Below, piece after piece: positions 29,201 to 44,200 of a stretch of 64,000 bases of DNA. The notes below the pieces were generated by a model, which worked only from the letters and a program-made list of their open reading frames with translations, searched no databases and was not told where the DNA came from. Origin of the DNA: Sialis fuliginosa (taxonomy: Eukaryota; Arthropoda; Insecta; Megaloptera; Sialidae); NCBI GenBank assembly GCA_961205875.1, contig OY540810.1, positions 14,260,001 to 14,324,000 on the forward strand, in the 5' to 3' direction. Each line of letters opens with the position of its first letter. Position 1 is the stretch's first letter. The translations under genes were made by a program, and so were the position numbers.

Positions 29201-32200
29201 AGTTTTAAGTATATTTTTCTTCAATTTATTCACAATATTACATCAATTTAATACTAATAATCAATTTCATAAATGACAATTTATCTCAAACTATTTGATA
29301 ATTTTGATTTGAGTAATAAATAAATAAAATAAAGATATCGAAATAACATGTCTAGATTGTTAAGATTGTCAAATATTTTAACTCACAATGATCACGGCTT
29401 GCAGCAACGTTGTGCGCCTTATGTGTGCCTACCTGCATGTAAACTTTACTGCATATTATAAGTTTACGCATTTTTTAAGTAATATTTGAATCATACTTGG
29501 CCAAACAAATGATACATTTGTAAATGATGAAAAATTTAACAAATCATGGTATAATGTAACGTTTGCATAGACTAGTGCAACCAAATGTTTAAAAATCTTT
29601 TCATAATAATTACCTATATTTCACAAAACAACTCTGGTAGGAATAACCATAAAGTAAAGATGTTAGCTCGAATTAGGTATATAATATGTAAGTAAACTAT
29701 TGAATCTGGAAATATAATCCAATAAAACCTTAATATTTAATCCTTCTTATCGGTATTATCTAGTATTAAGTTTAGTTACTATAAAATCACGCTCTAAATA
29801 TTTTATCCCACACATTCACCATTAATCTTGGAACAAATCCTAAGCCGTAGAATTTTATTCACACCAATTTACTTCTGAATCTTATAAATTCATATTGTAA
29901 ATGGAAACACCTACATATTGCAATCACAATAGTGTAAACGAATTTAAAATAAAACGGCCAAGTCTGTGTTGGGCACACACATGATAAGGTTCCGTAGCCG
30001 TTTTCACTAGCATTCTCTTCATCTAACATTTATTTTATACTTGTTAATACGTATTGTTTGTGTTCGTATGACGATTAATAAAAAGTTATTTCACAATTTT
30101 TCATAAACTATTTTTGTTCGTTATAACTTTCATTGAAAGTACTGACATAAAAAGCTACATTCTGGTATTTTTTCAGATTTTTTGCATTGATGGTTTAGAA
30201 ATTAGAGGGACGAGGACGCTCTGATAACGACTGAACGAAAATATATCGTGACTGAAGGGTTAAAATCAAAAGATGTTATAACATTTTTTGTTGCATTTTA
30301 GGAGACCTATGTAAAGACATCCTACTCAACGGGATAAATAAAAAAAATGTACACATTTCAGTCTATGGGAGGGGTCCAAAAATTTGTTGATAGTGTTCGT
30401 TATATAATTTTCATTGAAAGTACTAGTTAAACAGATTTTTTACATAGATTGTTCAGAAAATAGAGGGGGGACACTCTGATAACGACTTTGAAAGCAAATA
30501 TATCGTGACTAAAGGGTTAAAATCAAAAAGTTATAAAACATTTTTATTGCATTTTAGGAGACTCATCTCACTCCACTCAATGAGACAAGTGAAAAAAAAT
30601 GATTATACTTTTCAGTCTATGGGGAAGGGTCCAAAAAAATGTCTGTTTTTGGGTTATACCAAATTTCATGTTAATAGGTATAAAATTTATATAGACAGAC
30701 AGATGGACGGACGGACAGAACGAAACTATAAAGGTTCCTAATTTTCTACGGAACCCTAAAAAACGATACTTCATAAACTTGCACACATTTTATACCGTTC
30801 CAATAAGCGTAAAAGTCGTCGTATTCTTGATCAAAGCAAACCAAAATCTGATTAAAAACAGAACATTATCGATTGTACATAAAACATTCCGTTGTTTTCA
30901 CACAGGCCGCTGTCGTTGTTGTATGTTTTCATTTGTTCGAGTCTCACGTGTGCTGTTTGCGGGAGCACTTCTGACGCTCGAGTTTCCAGATTACATGGAA
31001 GAAATCATGCGCAACCACATTTATATGACTCCGCAAACTTAGTTAAATTTTACATGGTAACCGCAAATGGTGTTAGTGTTCAGGGAAACATCGCACTGAA
31101 AAAAAGGATTAGTTGAATTTACCTATCATAGTTAAATTGAACCAAAAAATTTGGTCAAATACGGGCAACCCCAGATTTGGTTCAAATGACCAAATTTACT
31201 TGTTGAAAATATTTAGTAAATTAGACCAAATATTAGATTGAGTCAACCCAATATTTTTTCAAGTTAGCCAATTATTCTATATTTTTAACTAAATTATTTG
31301 GTCATTGATAAATATTTGGTTAAAATAACCGAATAAGTTGGTTAAAGAAACCAAATGCTATTGTTAATTCAATCATATATTTGTTTAATACAATTAAGTG
31401 GCTTTGTTAAAAGAAATAAATATTTTTGTTAATTCAACTATTTATTTTTTTAATACAGCTAAATGGTTTTATTAAAGAAACCAAATAATATTGTTATTTC
31501 AACCATTTATTTTTGTTAATACTACTCTATGGGTTTTTTGAAATAACTAACTAATATGGTTGATTCAACTTTATATTTTTTTTAATCTACTGTTTTATTT
31601 AGTAATAACAACCAAATGTTTGGTTTGTTTAAACAAATGAATTAGTTGATTCAATATTCAACATTCGGTAAAATATTGATTAAAAAAGATATACCTTAAA
31701 TTGTAACGTTTATTATTCCAAAAATGTTTCCATCAATATATAATTACAACTACAATATCCAGTTAACAAAGTAAAAACATTTCACCGAGTAGAACTGAGT
31801 ATTGTACCTGTAATATTGAACTGATTGAAACATTTTTAGAATAATAAACATTACAATAAAAGTACCTAGGTATATCATTTTTAGTCAATATTTTCCGAAA
31901 TAATCATTTTCTCTGAAAAAAGAATAAGTTGAAAAAAAATTATATTATTCACATGTGAAACAATTTATTTTACAAATTAATATATTAAATTAATAATAAT
32001 AATAATAATAACAATAATAACATTGATAATAATAATAATAAAATAATAATAATAATTACTATATTAAATTATCCTATGAACATTTTATTTATATATTTAA
32101 TTATTTATATTATATCAAAATTATAAAAAAAAATACATTCAATACAAATTAATAATTTCGTAACACAGTTTTAATAACATTTAGTAATAAATAGTACTGG

Positions 32201-35200
32201 TTAGTTAGTTTTAAATGATCTAAAAACCAGGGACTTAAATCGGAATTTATTTATGGTTCGGGTTTAAATATAAAATACGTTCGGGTTTGGGTTCAACATG
32301 TTGCAAACTATTTAGGTTCAAAAACATTAATTTTTTAGGGTTCAGGTTCGGGTTTGTATTGAAAGAAAATTATTTTGTTCGAAAAAAATTACAATTAACA
32401 AATAAAACATTTTCTGAAGAAGAAAAAACATTAATAGTCATTAAAATATTGTTAGAAAAAAGGGCAAAAAATAAAATTACATTTTAAAGATTGAAATTTC
32501 TATTTTTCAGATTTTTTTTGCAAATTGAAATGTAAATTATAGAATTAAAAAAGAAAGTTAAAAATATGTTAATTTTAGTAGTTGACTTAATAACTCACAT
32601 CATACCATAAAATTAAAACATTTTTCTAGTATTAGTACATTTTATACCCTTTTAAAAATTATTGGAGAAAAATATTAAAATATATATTTATTTAATAATA
32701 TATATTAATTTTGTATTTGAATTCTGCTAAGATTATTACAAGAATATAATTTAGCAATAAATATAGCAATATTTTCTTGATATTTCAAAAAATTATCAAC
32801 TTCAATATAAACATTTGTGTTGTTTTCAACTGCTTCGATTAAAGGTGTGCTTTCTTCCACCAAAACATTATTGTCAATACTCGTAGATGGAATATTAAAA
32901 TTAAGAGAGGTATTTTTTGGGTATTTATCAATTTTAAATGAATCATGCTTTGTATTTAAATGTTTTTTAAAAACTGGCAGTTCTTGAAAACTTCGACTAC
33001 AATTATTTTGTTCACATATATATATTTTATTTGATAGATGGTGATTACATTTAATATGAAAAATTAAACAATTTATTGTATGGAATTTTTTTTTACAAAC
33101 ACAGCAAATGAAATACATAATTAAATGAGTAAAATTAATTAGTGATCAATATTTGAATGAGAAGCCATATGTGCTCAGATTCGTAACAATATTTAGCATT
33201 TACTGCATAAAACAATTCGAAACATAAATCAAAACATTTCAAAACAGAATCTATTTTGTACATAATATCTTCTATAACTAACCTCAAATTTATTGGTATT
33301 TCCAACTGTTAATATATAATGTTGCCTGCACTGGTAGCCCGAGCCTTTGATTTTATATTTTCTTGTTTGATATAGTGTTGTATACGTATCCTGCTATCTA
33401 TAATAAAAATATAAACGATATTAGTATAATTAATTTTAACATTGAAACCAATTAGAATTATTACTTTAACATTTACTATTATTCCTTCTTGGGATTCTAT
33501 TATTGAAGGTTTCCAGTGGCTTTTACCTTTCTTTATATGACCCTTTGGCGGAATCAAGTACGGTACTAACGAGATTTGTAAAGCATGTTGAGAATCTACA
33601 AATAAATAAAATATAACACTTTTATTTTAAACTTATGTTCATATTTACCTATATAATATACTTAATTCATTGGTTGATAGGCTAGTGCCAATACCTTTTT
33701 GAAGAAAAAAAATTATTAACAGGCAATGACCAGCCAGAAAATGATTGAGTGTCTTTTAAATTAAAAAAAACAAACAAAGTTCTCCCAATTCAGTAGTAAA
33801 CATTTACTGGATACAACTGTTGAAAATCGGATTCAATCTGCAATAAGAATATATTATTTTATCCAAGAAGCAAAATTATGTAATTCAAAATAATTGAGTG
33901 TGTACTTATATACACGTGTTAGAAGTTATACTTCTTTGGCGTAATTGCAACTACGAATAGCCTCAAATAAGTATATAAAAATATAGCAATATTTTTTTAT
34001 TATTTATTTATTATTTCAAATATACTGTGTTATCAGCGTTTGAACGAAATGTAGGCAAAATATGTATAAGAAAATAATAAAAAGTAAAAAACAATTACAA
34101 ATAAAAATAAAAAGTAAAATTCCCAAACCGAGTTTCCAACCAGCGTTCACCGCGTTACATGCTACGAGTAGCAAGCTAACCACTTGACCACATAATACAG
34201 TATATTTGAAATATAACAATAATTTTCAAAATTAAATATCTTTATTAATAAAACCTCTGAGATTAAATGCTCGGGACACATGTATTTTTATTTTTACTCT
34301 AGTTTCACCTCCCAAAAACTGACTGAAATCCCTCATCCATTGAGCGTGCCCTTCCTTTGTCAGTATAATCCCACACATGCTTTTATCAAAATGTCCAGAA
34401 AAATTAAATTTAGATTATCAATTCAAAAAATACACTTTGTATTTAAAAAACAATAACTTTGATTTATAACGCACTTATGGCACATCCTGTATAATGTAAC
34501 TATTTTCAAAATTTGCTGCTTGTCTATCCTAACAACTTTTGTATTTAAAGTTTTCTTCAATTTGTTATAATAAATGAAATATTGAACTTTGAATTATAAA
34601 ATACTATTTTATAATTTCAGGAAAAAATACTCGACAATAATTATTGCTTACAATTTAACAAAAATCGGTATAAGTCCCTCTTCCTAGTGTAAAAAACAAT
34701 CCATAGTCTGGAAAAATTTATAATAATAATTTAAATTACTTACTTACCATTTCTACTATATACGAAGAATTTCACGCCATTTTGATTTACAGATGTTTTT
34801 ATATGATAAATAATATTTCGTTGTTCTGCTCCTTTGTATGTAATTATATAATATTAACACTATTTTTATCACAATACACCACACACACATGAAACATATA
34901 TTAACAATAATAAGTATAATAATTAGACTAATAAAAGAAACAACGTAAAGCTGAAATAATAAAAGTATCTTCATAACGTTACTAATTCCTAAAAGCGAAG
35001 CGACGCTACTAAATATGGAATGCAGGAACCCCTTCCTACCCCCCCGATAGCTTTACTTTGTTATTGTCGCATTGTTGCAAAATCTAATTTACAAAAATCA
35101 CGCCATGCCTTGTTGCCAACTGTCTGTTTGAAAAAACTGACCAAATATTAATTTGTTTCAAACTAATATTTGGTCATTTTAAAATAAAATTTAGTAAAAA

Positions 35201-38200
35201 TTCAACAAGTAAAATTAGTTCTTTCAACAAGCGAAGATTGTTACATATATCTAATGTTTGTTTCTTTCAACAAGTATTTAGTATTTTCAACCAAATATTT
35301 TCAACTAAACGTATTTGTTAATTTTAACCAAATCTTTTTTTTCAGTGCGGGTTAAGGTTATTGGTCTAGCACTCCTTTAGTTGTAAACTATCCGTTTTTT
35401 GTTTGTTTTTTTAATAAAAGATTTGATTTCGAAAAATTCAGTTTTTAATTTATATCTAGAATACATGTTTACATTAAATGGAATTTCTTACTTTGTTTAT
35501 AATTAAAAGTAAAAAATTAGATATAATTTAACGATCGCGGTATATTGAATATATATATATATACCTACTATGGCCTCGCCGACTCTAGTTGTTACACTCG
35601 CACACGTTGTTTGCCTGTAAGTCGCACTCTATTACTGTTACGGATGATTTTTTTCACTCGTCTTTACAAACATGCTGTCATCGCTGTCATGTATTTCTAG
35701 TTTTCATTAGTTTGAAAAAATCTGGTTCTGAAACTACTTGTGAATTAATGTTTTATAATTTTTATAGTATTTAAAATGGTTTTGATGTTTCGAATAATCA
35801 ATGTTTAAAACGTCTCTGTATAGAATTTTTATGTAAAATTTCAATAAATAGAGCACTTCCGGCGAGTTATTTCATTTAACGTGTATTATAAACTCTATTT
35901 TTAATATCCAATTAATCAAAAACCATACTTCATATCAATATTTTAGACTTTTATCTATACATTGCTCTAAAGATCGAATAACCTTAAATTGCTTTCTAAG
36001 ATTGTATACGTCCTCTGCAAAAATAAAATCTACGATTTTAATTATATTTTTAGTAGTGATGTTTTACCCAGATATTAGTCCAGGCTATTTTTTTGTAAAT
36101 CAATCTCTTAAAAAAATTCTAAAAGCATATCATATAACATTTTGCAAACAAATCTTTTAAGTGTATTTCGGTCCTAATGAATATGAAAATCGCTGTTAGT
36201 AAGCCGAAATCTTAACCGGAAGTCCACTATTCAACATGGCGTTCTAACTACACAATTCTTATGCAATTAGATTAATATTAATTAAATACAATTTTAATGC
36301 ATTCAGGGGTACATCGCATGTATTTGCGCCCTCCATTTTACCCCCTAAATTATTATTTTTAATTATGCATTAAAATTGTATTTAATTAATATTAATCTAA
36401 CTGAATGAGATGAAGATGTCGGCTTGCTAATACTGATTTTCGGATTCAGCAGGGTCGAAATACTCTAAGAAAACTTGTCATGTAAGAGTTTGAGTGTTTC
36501 TGTGAAGCGATAGAATACAGCCTGGAAACCAAGTTCATATGTTTTGGATAGGATAAGTAAGAAGAAATGGGTGTAAGGAGCAATTGAGTGGTTTTTAGAA
36601 AGTTTTCCATTTACTTAATATGAACTTTAGAGTTGAAATAAATGCATAACTGTATCTATTGTTTCTTAAATTTTACGGCAAACATAGGTATATTAGCAAT
36701 TTTTGTTGTATCCAAAAAAGTACGATACATTTTTTATCGGTATAACTTTTTTTAAATTTTCAAAACGTATTTTTCACTTTGTCCGGTTTTACAATAATAT
36801 TCCATAAAAATAAAATTTAATTAATAAAACATTTTAATTTTTTTACTTGCTACCATTTTGAAAAAGGTGTGTTAGGAATTAAAGTAATTTAACTTAAGAT
36901 ATGTAACTAAATATACAGTGAAGAAAAACCTTACTTGGATTTTTAACTTCATTGGAAATCTATTTTACAAAGCTTCAAAACTTTGTAAAAATCAGTAATT
37001 TTCGCAACTTTGTCAAAGCAATTATAATCTAAAATATCACTTATAGGTCCTTATCTACCATGTAAATATTTATTAATGAATGTTTTCAAGCTATAAGCAT
37101 GAATAACAAATTAAACTAAAAAATTTCGATATTTTGACCTTATTTAACAAAAAAATACATTGACCTGTGGGTAATTGGGTGGTAACTAAAAACTGTAAAT
37201 GTTTTATACTTTTTATACATTAAGATAATATCATGTTTTTGTGAATTTAAAAACTACCACCCAATTTCCCATAGGGGAGAATTATCGGTGTTTCTTTAAA
37301 TTGTTCGATAATTAACTACCTTTGGTGAATTTAACACGACGACGAAGCACTCTACATTTACTTAGCAGATGTTTTTATTTTAATGATACAATTTATGTTA
37401 TCTTTTCATCGTAGTTTTACTATACTACACCAAAAGCATTAACCCGAATAATCAAATAACAGTGCTATTTAACCGTACTAGTGGAGTGAATCTAATAATG
37501 TTATATTGAAGCACTGTTTTACGTTAATTAAATCTATTATATGTAATGTGGAACACTGGTTGTTATCTTAATTAGGTAATTGCATTTCAGAATAGCCGCG
37601 CGCATATAATATATCATGACAGCAGATTTTAAATCAATTTGATTGTTTATTCATTTTTTTACGATTCTCGCTAATTCAATTAGTTATAATCGTAAAAACC
37701 TAGTTTAAAGATGTAAAATTTAAATATCTACTATAGTCTTAAACAACGGTACTATAATAATATTTATAATTAAATTAAAAAATAATTACAATTATTATTA
37801 TTTTTTTAGTACTACCGTCGACGTTTAAGACCTAAGTAGATATTAAAATTTTATACCTTTAAACTAGATTCTATATATGAATGAACCATTCTGAATGTAA
37901 ATAAAACGGCCAAATGCATGTTGAGCACACACATGATAGGGTTCTGTAGCCGTTCTCACTAACATTCTCTATTTGATAATACGTATCAAAAGTTTTTTCA
38001 TGTTGACGAAAGATGCAATCTCCATAAAAGTGTACCTACGTGTTCATGGACAGTTAAAAAAAAGTTATTTAAAAAAATTTCATAAACTATTTTTGTTAGT
38101 GTTCGTTATAATTTTCATTGAAAGTACTAATTAAAAGTTACATTCTGGATTTTTTTTTCAGATTTTTTGCATCGATAGTTTAGAAATTAGAAGGGGAGGC

Positions 38201-41200
38201 TCTGATAAACACTTTAAAAGGCAAATATATCGTGATTGAAGGGTTTAAATCAAAGTCATAAAACATTTTTTGTTGCATTTTAAAAGTCCTATCTAAAGTA
38301 AAAATCAAAACATTTAACCAGTTTTAATGAGTAATAAATTTTAAATTATACAAAAACAATAACAAAAAGTTAAATTTTGTATGTTTACGATTGCGCTTGT
38401 AAATATTAATTAATTGATTTTTTTTAAATAACACTATATTAGAATATATTCTCTACGCAGTAACGTTTTTAATTTTTTGATTAAAGTTTTTTAAATTGAA
38501 TAAAAAAGTAAATTTCGTATTAAATAATTAATTGTTTTTTTGTTTATACATATCATAAGAAATAACTATATTACACAATACTACTTTATTTAGACTGTTT
38601 ATGGCAACAGTGTGTCCATTTTACAAATATCAAACGTTTCTGTGAAATAAAAAAACTAAAAATGCATCAATCCACTAATCTGAATTTTATTTAACCCCAC
38701 TTCCACATATTCACGTCAATCCTTCGACTGTGCTTCCCAACACAAACACACCCATTTTTTAAGTTTTTTTTTCATTATTTTTAAAATAGCAAAAGTTGAA
38801 TCATTTCTTCGGCTGTATCTTGTAAATACATTGACGAAATATCATGAAATTTGACATACAATCTTTTAAAGGTTGGTACTTTCTAAAAATAATATGGATC
38901 ATTTGTTTATATTTTCATTTGGTGCAAAGTCCCGGGATTTGCAGCCCATATATACTTTCAGAAATATACATACATATATCTACTCAATTAAAAGTTCACA
39001 ATATTATAATTATATCAGACTGGACAAATTTCTAAAAAATATAACACCCAATTACCCCTCACACCCATTTCCCCCCACTTACCCATATTTCCTATCTGAT
39101 AGGTATTTTTATGAAAAGACACAAAAATAGTCTTACCCTAAACACCTCGTAACTTCATCCCTTTATAACTCAGCACAGAAAGAAATATATACAATACATA
39201 GGTTAGTCTCAATTCACAGATCTCGTAAAAATTTTACGAGGTTTCTTTAATTTACTTTCCCTCCATGATTAACTGACTTTACTTAATAAAACGCATGGGT
39301 TGGACCTTAATATCATAAAAGTTTTATAAGATTTATTTGTTTCCTGTAGAACCAGGTATAAATAATGTATTTGTGAATGAAAATTACAGTAGTTTTTTGT
39401 ATACAGGTAAATAAAAAGTGAAGAATATTGACTCGACAGCCTAAATATTTACTATGTATACGTATATAGGGTTTCACGCCCAAACTAGACCGATTTAAAT
39501 TTTGACGAGACAAATACATGTTTCAAAATGATTCTAGAATATAGAATGTGAAAAAAAAACACAAATTTTTATTTGGATTCCTAACCTTCGATCCTGGAAA
39601 ACTAAAAACCAGACCATTTTCGACCCTTGTGACTATGAAAACTTTTAATCAGCAAATAACGAGTTTACTTTAGTTTCAGCCAATTTGACTGTACCCCTCA
39701 TTTACATTTTCGAAAAAAAAATTGCTAATTATTTTCCACAATTTGGCTATTTATACTTTTATACTTTGAGAAAAATCATGTGAAAAATTAGAATTTGACG
39801 TGAATAAAATAAAAACATTTAACCAATTTTAATGAGTTGAAAACTTCATATCATAAAAAAAATTGTATTTCCACGATCGACGGTAAATATTAATTAGAAT
39901 ATATTCTCTACGACTTCTAGTTTTTAATTTTTTGATGAAAGTTTTAAAAAAAAATAATAATTAAATTTCTTATTTCCACGATTTTGTTTGTAAATATTAA
40001 TTAATTTAATTGAAAAAAAAACAGTATATATTCTTTTCGCAGTAACGTTTTTAATAATTTAATTAAAGTTTTTTATATTTAACAAAAAAATAAAAAGTAA
40101 ATTTCGTATTTCCTTGATTTCAAATATTTCTTTATTTAAACTAAGATTACGGCAGAATTTTGTGTCAATTTTACAAATATTCAAACGTTTCTGTCTAACA
40201 AAAAAAAATTAAGATGTAACAATCCACGAGTCTGAGTTTTATTTTACCCAACTCCACGTCTTCACGTCAATCTCTCGACTGTGCATCCCGACACAGTCAC
40301 ACCCATTTTTTTCATTAAATTACGGCCAGATGCATAATATATTCTTTTCCAAACAATTTATAAGAATATTCAACCCACCTAAAATATTAGAGATGCCACG
40401 AATAGTGATTTTGCCGAATACCGAATATTCGGCTAGGCTCTCGGCCGAAGCGCCGAATATTCGGGCGTATTTGTTTCATTTGTTACATCAAATTGTGTTA
40501 CTTATAGTGTGTATAATATACACTATAAGTGTGTATATTGATATTTGTTAAGATATACACTGTATATCTTAACAAATATCACTGTTTCGCGAAAAGCTTT
40601 ACGAAATGGTACCATTTAATAAAAAATCACCTATTTTCGATATTTTCGGAAGCAGGTATAATTTATTATAATATATTATGATTTGGTATTCGGTATTCGG
40701 CCGAACGGTTCGCAATATTCGGCCGAATACCGAATAGTAAAAAAAGTAGCCGAATAGGCCGAATACCGAATAGTAGCCGAATATTCGTGGCATCTCTATA
40801 AAATATCTCAAAATAAATAGTCGACAATTAACAGAAATCTCCGTCGACGCGACGTGAGCGTATTTAAAATGGTTACATAAACCCGAAATCATTTTTTAAA
40901 CGGTGTGTTACAAATTTAACTCCCTCCTACCATCACCTCGTGCCAGAGACAAATCGCAGTCTGGTTCGTGCGTTGTATAAAAAGAGATTGATTGCTAAAG
41001 GGGTTTATCCAAAGAAACTAGACTGTGATAAAAAGTATAACATTGTACATGATGACATCCAGCGTGAGATGAGGAGGGGTGGAGGGGGTAATGCATATTT
41101 ATCGTCATTATTGTTCTATATATGCAACGAATAGCAAAGACATTGTCTTTTAAAGCAGTGGTTTTTAACCTTAATGTTGGTTAGAATAAAAACCAAATTT

Positions 41201-44200
41201 TAGTTACTGGTGAACTTTTCAAATAAAAAAGATACAACTCGTCTTGTCAAAATTAAATCCGAAGTCGTCTCGACGTGAAGCTCTAAATAATGATTAATAT
41301 TTTTATTAATTTACACAAAATATCCACACATTATACACCTAAAGCCTAAACCTAACCAATCCATTTTTAAAATTCATTCTCCGATTTCAAAATTTTCACT
41401 TGATCTTTCCGTTTCAAATCATTAAAAAGCTCATTATGATATAGTTATGAAATTTGATAATCCTTTTAGTATTAATACGAGTTATCAACTAACGATTATT
41501 TAGTGTGGGGTGTAATATACATTAAATAAATCAAAAATTACTGAACCTCTTTTAATGCGATTTTCACCAATAGATTAATATTTTTTCGGTACAAGTTTTT
41601 GGCTATTATTTTTTTAATGTTGCTGGTTCTACGAAACAATTGAATTGGTTTATAATAAAAAAAAACTCAGCAATAAAATTTTAGTGCTACCATTTGCCAA
41701 AGAATTTAAATGTTTTACTTTTTTATGGCCACAATCGATTATTTAAGTCTTTTAGAACACATAAAGTTTTACAAAAATAAATGTTTTACAAAAACTTTTA
41801 TTGTTAATCAAAGACAAGCATTAACAATTTAATAAAACAAAAATAATTGAAGATAACTTTGGTAGTTATTACAAATTAAAAAATAGTTATTTGTGTATCT
41901 AGGGTGTAAAATGATAGTTTTTCGCACGAGTGTGAATGTTTGTTAGTCGAGGCGCTAGCCGAGACTAACAATCACACGAGTGCGAAAAACGCATTTTACA
42001 CCCGAGGTGCACACAATATTTTTTCTACAACCCTATTGATTATATAATATTAACAATAATGTATTGTATTTTGCTATTAATATTAAAATTCAACTTTAGT
42101 AAGCTTTGGATAAAAATTTTGACAGTTCTATTGTCATTCAAATGAGTTTCATAATTTGTTTATCTGCTATAATAGAATATGGATAAGTTGTAATACTGAG
42201 AAATAACATAAATGTGCACCACCAGAGATATCAGAAGCAACAAATTCTGTAATTTGAAATTTACTATCTGTAAAATCTAAATTGATATATGAAAATTACA
42301 CATAATACCATAATTTGTGCAGAAAAAACCTTAAGGTATTGTTTATATTTAATTTAATTTTATTAATAATTTTGTTTATTATAATAAGTAATATAGTACT
42401 TAAATTTTAGTAATTTGTTTAATAATACAATATTACAATAGTATTTATAAAATTCATTAATCGTAGAAAAATGAAAAAAAGTATGTGTTACTATGGGAAC
42501 ACTTTTGCGCACCTTTTTACGCACGGCGAGCGCAAAAGTACTACTTTACACACTGAAATGTCATTGAAAAAGCCGACTTTTTTACACGGTTGTAGAAAAA
42601 GTGTATTTTCAACCATTTTAATCAGCGTATCGAATAAACAAATGAATTTTTATATTTTTTTCAAATTGAAGGCTGTAGGGAATTTTATAACGAATAACTT
42701 TTCTTTTAAACTTTTTTTTATATAACACTTACATATTTAGACCGCTACGAGTCTTTAGCAAAAATCAGAAAATCTGAAGAATTTTGCAATTGAACCATGG
42801 TTTACTCCTGACGCGGATAACCAAAATCGGAGCAAATTTATATTATTATTCTAAACCACATTTGTAACAAATCCAGTAAGTAGCAATTCCTATTTTAGGT
42901 ACTTTTTAGCCTAGACAGCCTGGACTATAATGTTTAGAATTCAAAATGTTATTGCTCAAATACAATATAAGTAATATAGAGCGATACTAAAATCATCCCA
43001 GTCGAACTTTTAGTTTCTGAATTATTCAGTGGTTTTAGATCACCCTGAAAACGTTACATCAAGTTTCTTAAATACCCCCCCCCCCCCCCTTCCCCACAGT
43101 ATCTCGCTAACGTGAAACACTCGACGTTATTCACGTCAAAAGTCATGTACAACCGACCAACCGTACTGACAAAATGAGTTTAGTTATAGTTGTTTTTTTC
43201 GTCTTAAATATTAACAATATTGACATGCCAATGGCTAATTAATATATAATTAGACAACTCATGTAAAATTACAACAGCAAACACAAATCGTATTTATAAT
43301 ATACCTATTAGATATCTTAAAATTAAAAAAGATGCAATTCTACTATTATTAACATATGAATATTTATCGCTAACATTAATTACACTGACCGACAAAAAAA
43401 TTATGTTTGCTGTAGGGAAAACAACAACTTTTTTGGAGTAATTTGGACACGCTGAATTCAAAAATGTCTATAATTTTGTTCAATTAATTCATATTTTTCT
43501 AATATTACAAGAAAGGTATTTTCAATTTGCAAACATTCAAATTCGTATATATTTTATTTAAATTAGATACTTCAACCAAATATAATTCATAATGTAACTA
43601 TGAGTCCTAATTGAACTAAGAAACCTTAAATTATACACATTCATAAATTCAAAAATCATGTTTTAAACGAAAAAAAATTGATTTTTTAGCCAAATTTCGG
43701 CAATTATCAAAATTCAAAGCGCTGTTGCACAAACAATGTTGACCAAATTTAATGCAATTTACTAAATTTGTAGCATTACCTTTCTTCTTTATTGTGTTAA
43801 AATTTTAACGTAATCGAATAGAAATGGTACTAAAATCAACCACACGTATCAAAATTGTTAGTTGCGCTCCTGGTGTATATATGACTCATTAAATAAATTA
43901 TTATGTTAAAATTTTAACACAACAAAGAAGATAGATCAAGCTAAAAATTTAGTAAATTGCATTAAAATTGATCATTTGTAGGACCTTGAATTTTGAAAAT
44001 TGCCGAATTTTAGCTAAAAAAACGATTTTTCTTCGTTTAAAACAAGATTTTCGAAGAAAATAACTGTATGAATGTGTATAATTCAAGATTTTTTAGTTCA
44101 ATTAGGACTCATAGCTATGATCTTTGATTGAAGTATTTGATTAAAATTATATATACGAATTTGAATGTTTGCATTTCGAAATAAACGTGTGTTTTTTTTT

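Larger units (their letters stand above)
31094..35347. mobile_element. CACTG-ended DNA transposon with subterminal repeats, 4.25 kb
   Basis: Left terminus CACTGAAAAAAAGGATT, right terminus TTTTTTTTCAGTG, flanked by CG on both sides. The first 590 bases and last 230 bases are full of variants of TTGGTTnnnnnAACCAAAT-type motifs (for example ATGGTTTTATTAAAGAAACC), that is, subterminal repeats. Terminal CACTG, a 2-bp duplication and subterminal repeats fit a CACTA/EnSpm-like element, but Chapaev-like is not excluded. Coding remnants lie on the minus strand (33465-33595, 32705-33118). Confidence 0.7.

Noticed and set aside
30779..31116. Two overlapping open frames near a GC-richer stretch
   Set aside because: The frames conflict, neither shows a known domain, and splice borders are unclear; too weak to call an exon.
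34756..34974. Hydrophobic 72-codon reverse frame resembling a membrane protein
   Set aside because: Hydrophobicity comes from T-rich codons in AT-rich transposon sequence; no start context or family match.
40599..40892. 97-codon reverse frame
   Set aside because: Encodes repeated [12 protein letters not shown] low complexity from the CGAATATTCGG repeats of the hAT-like MITE.
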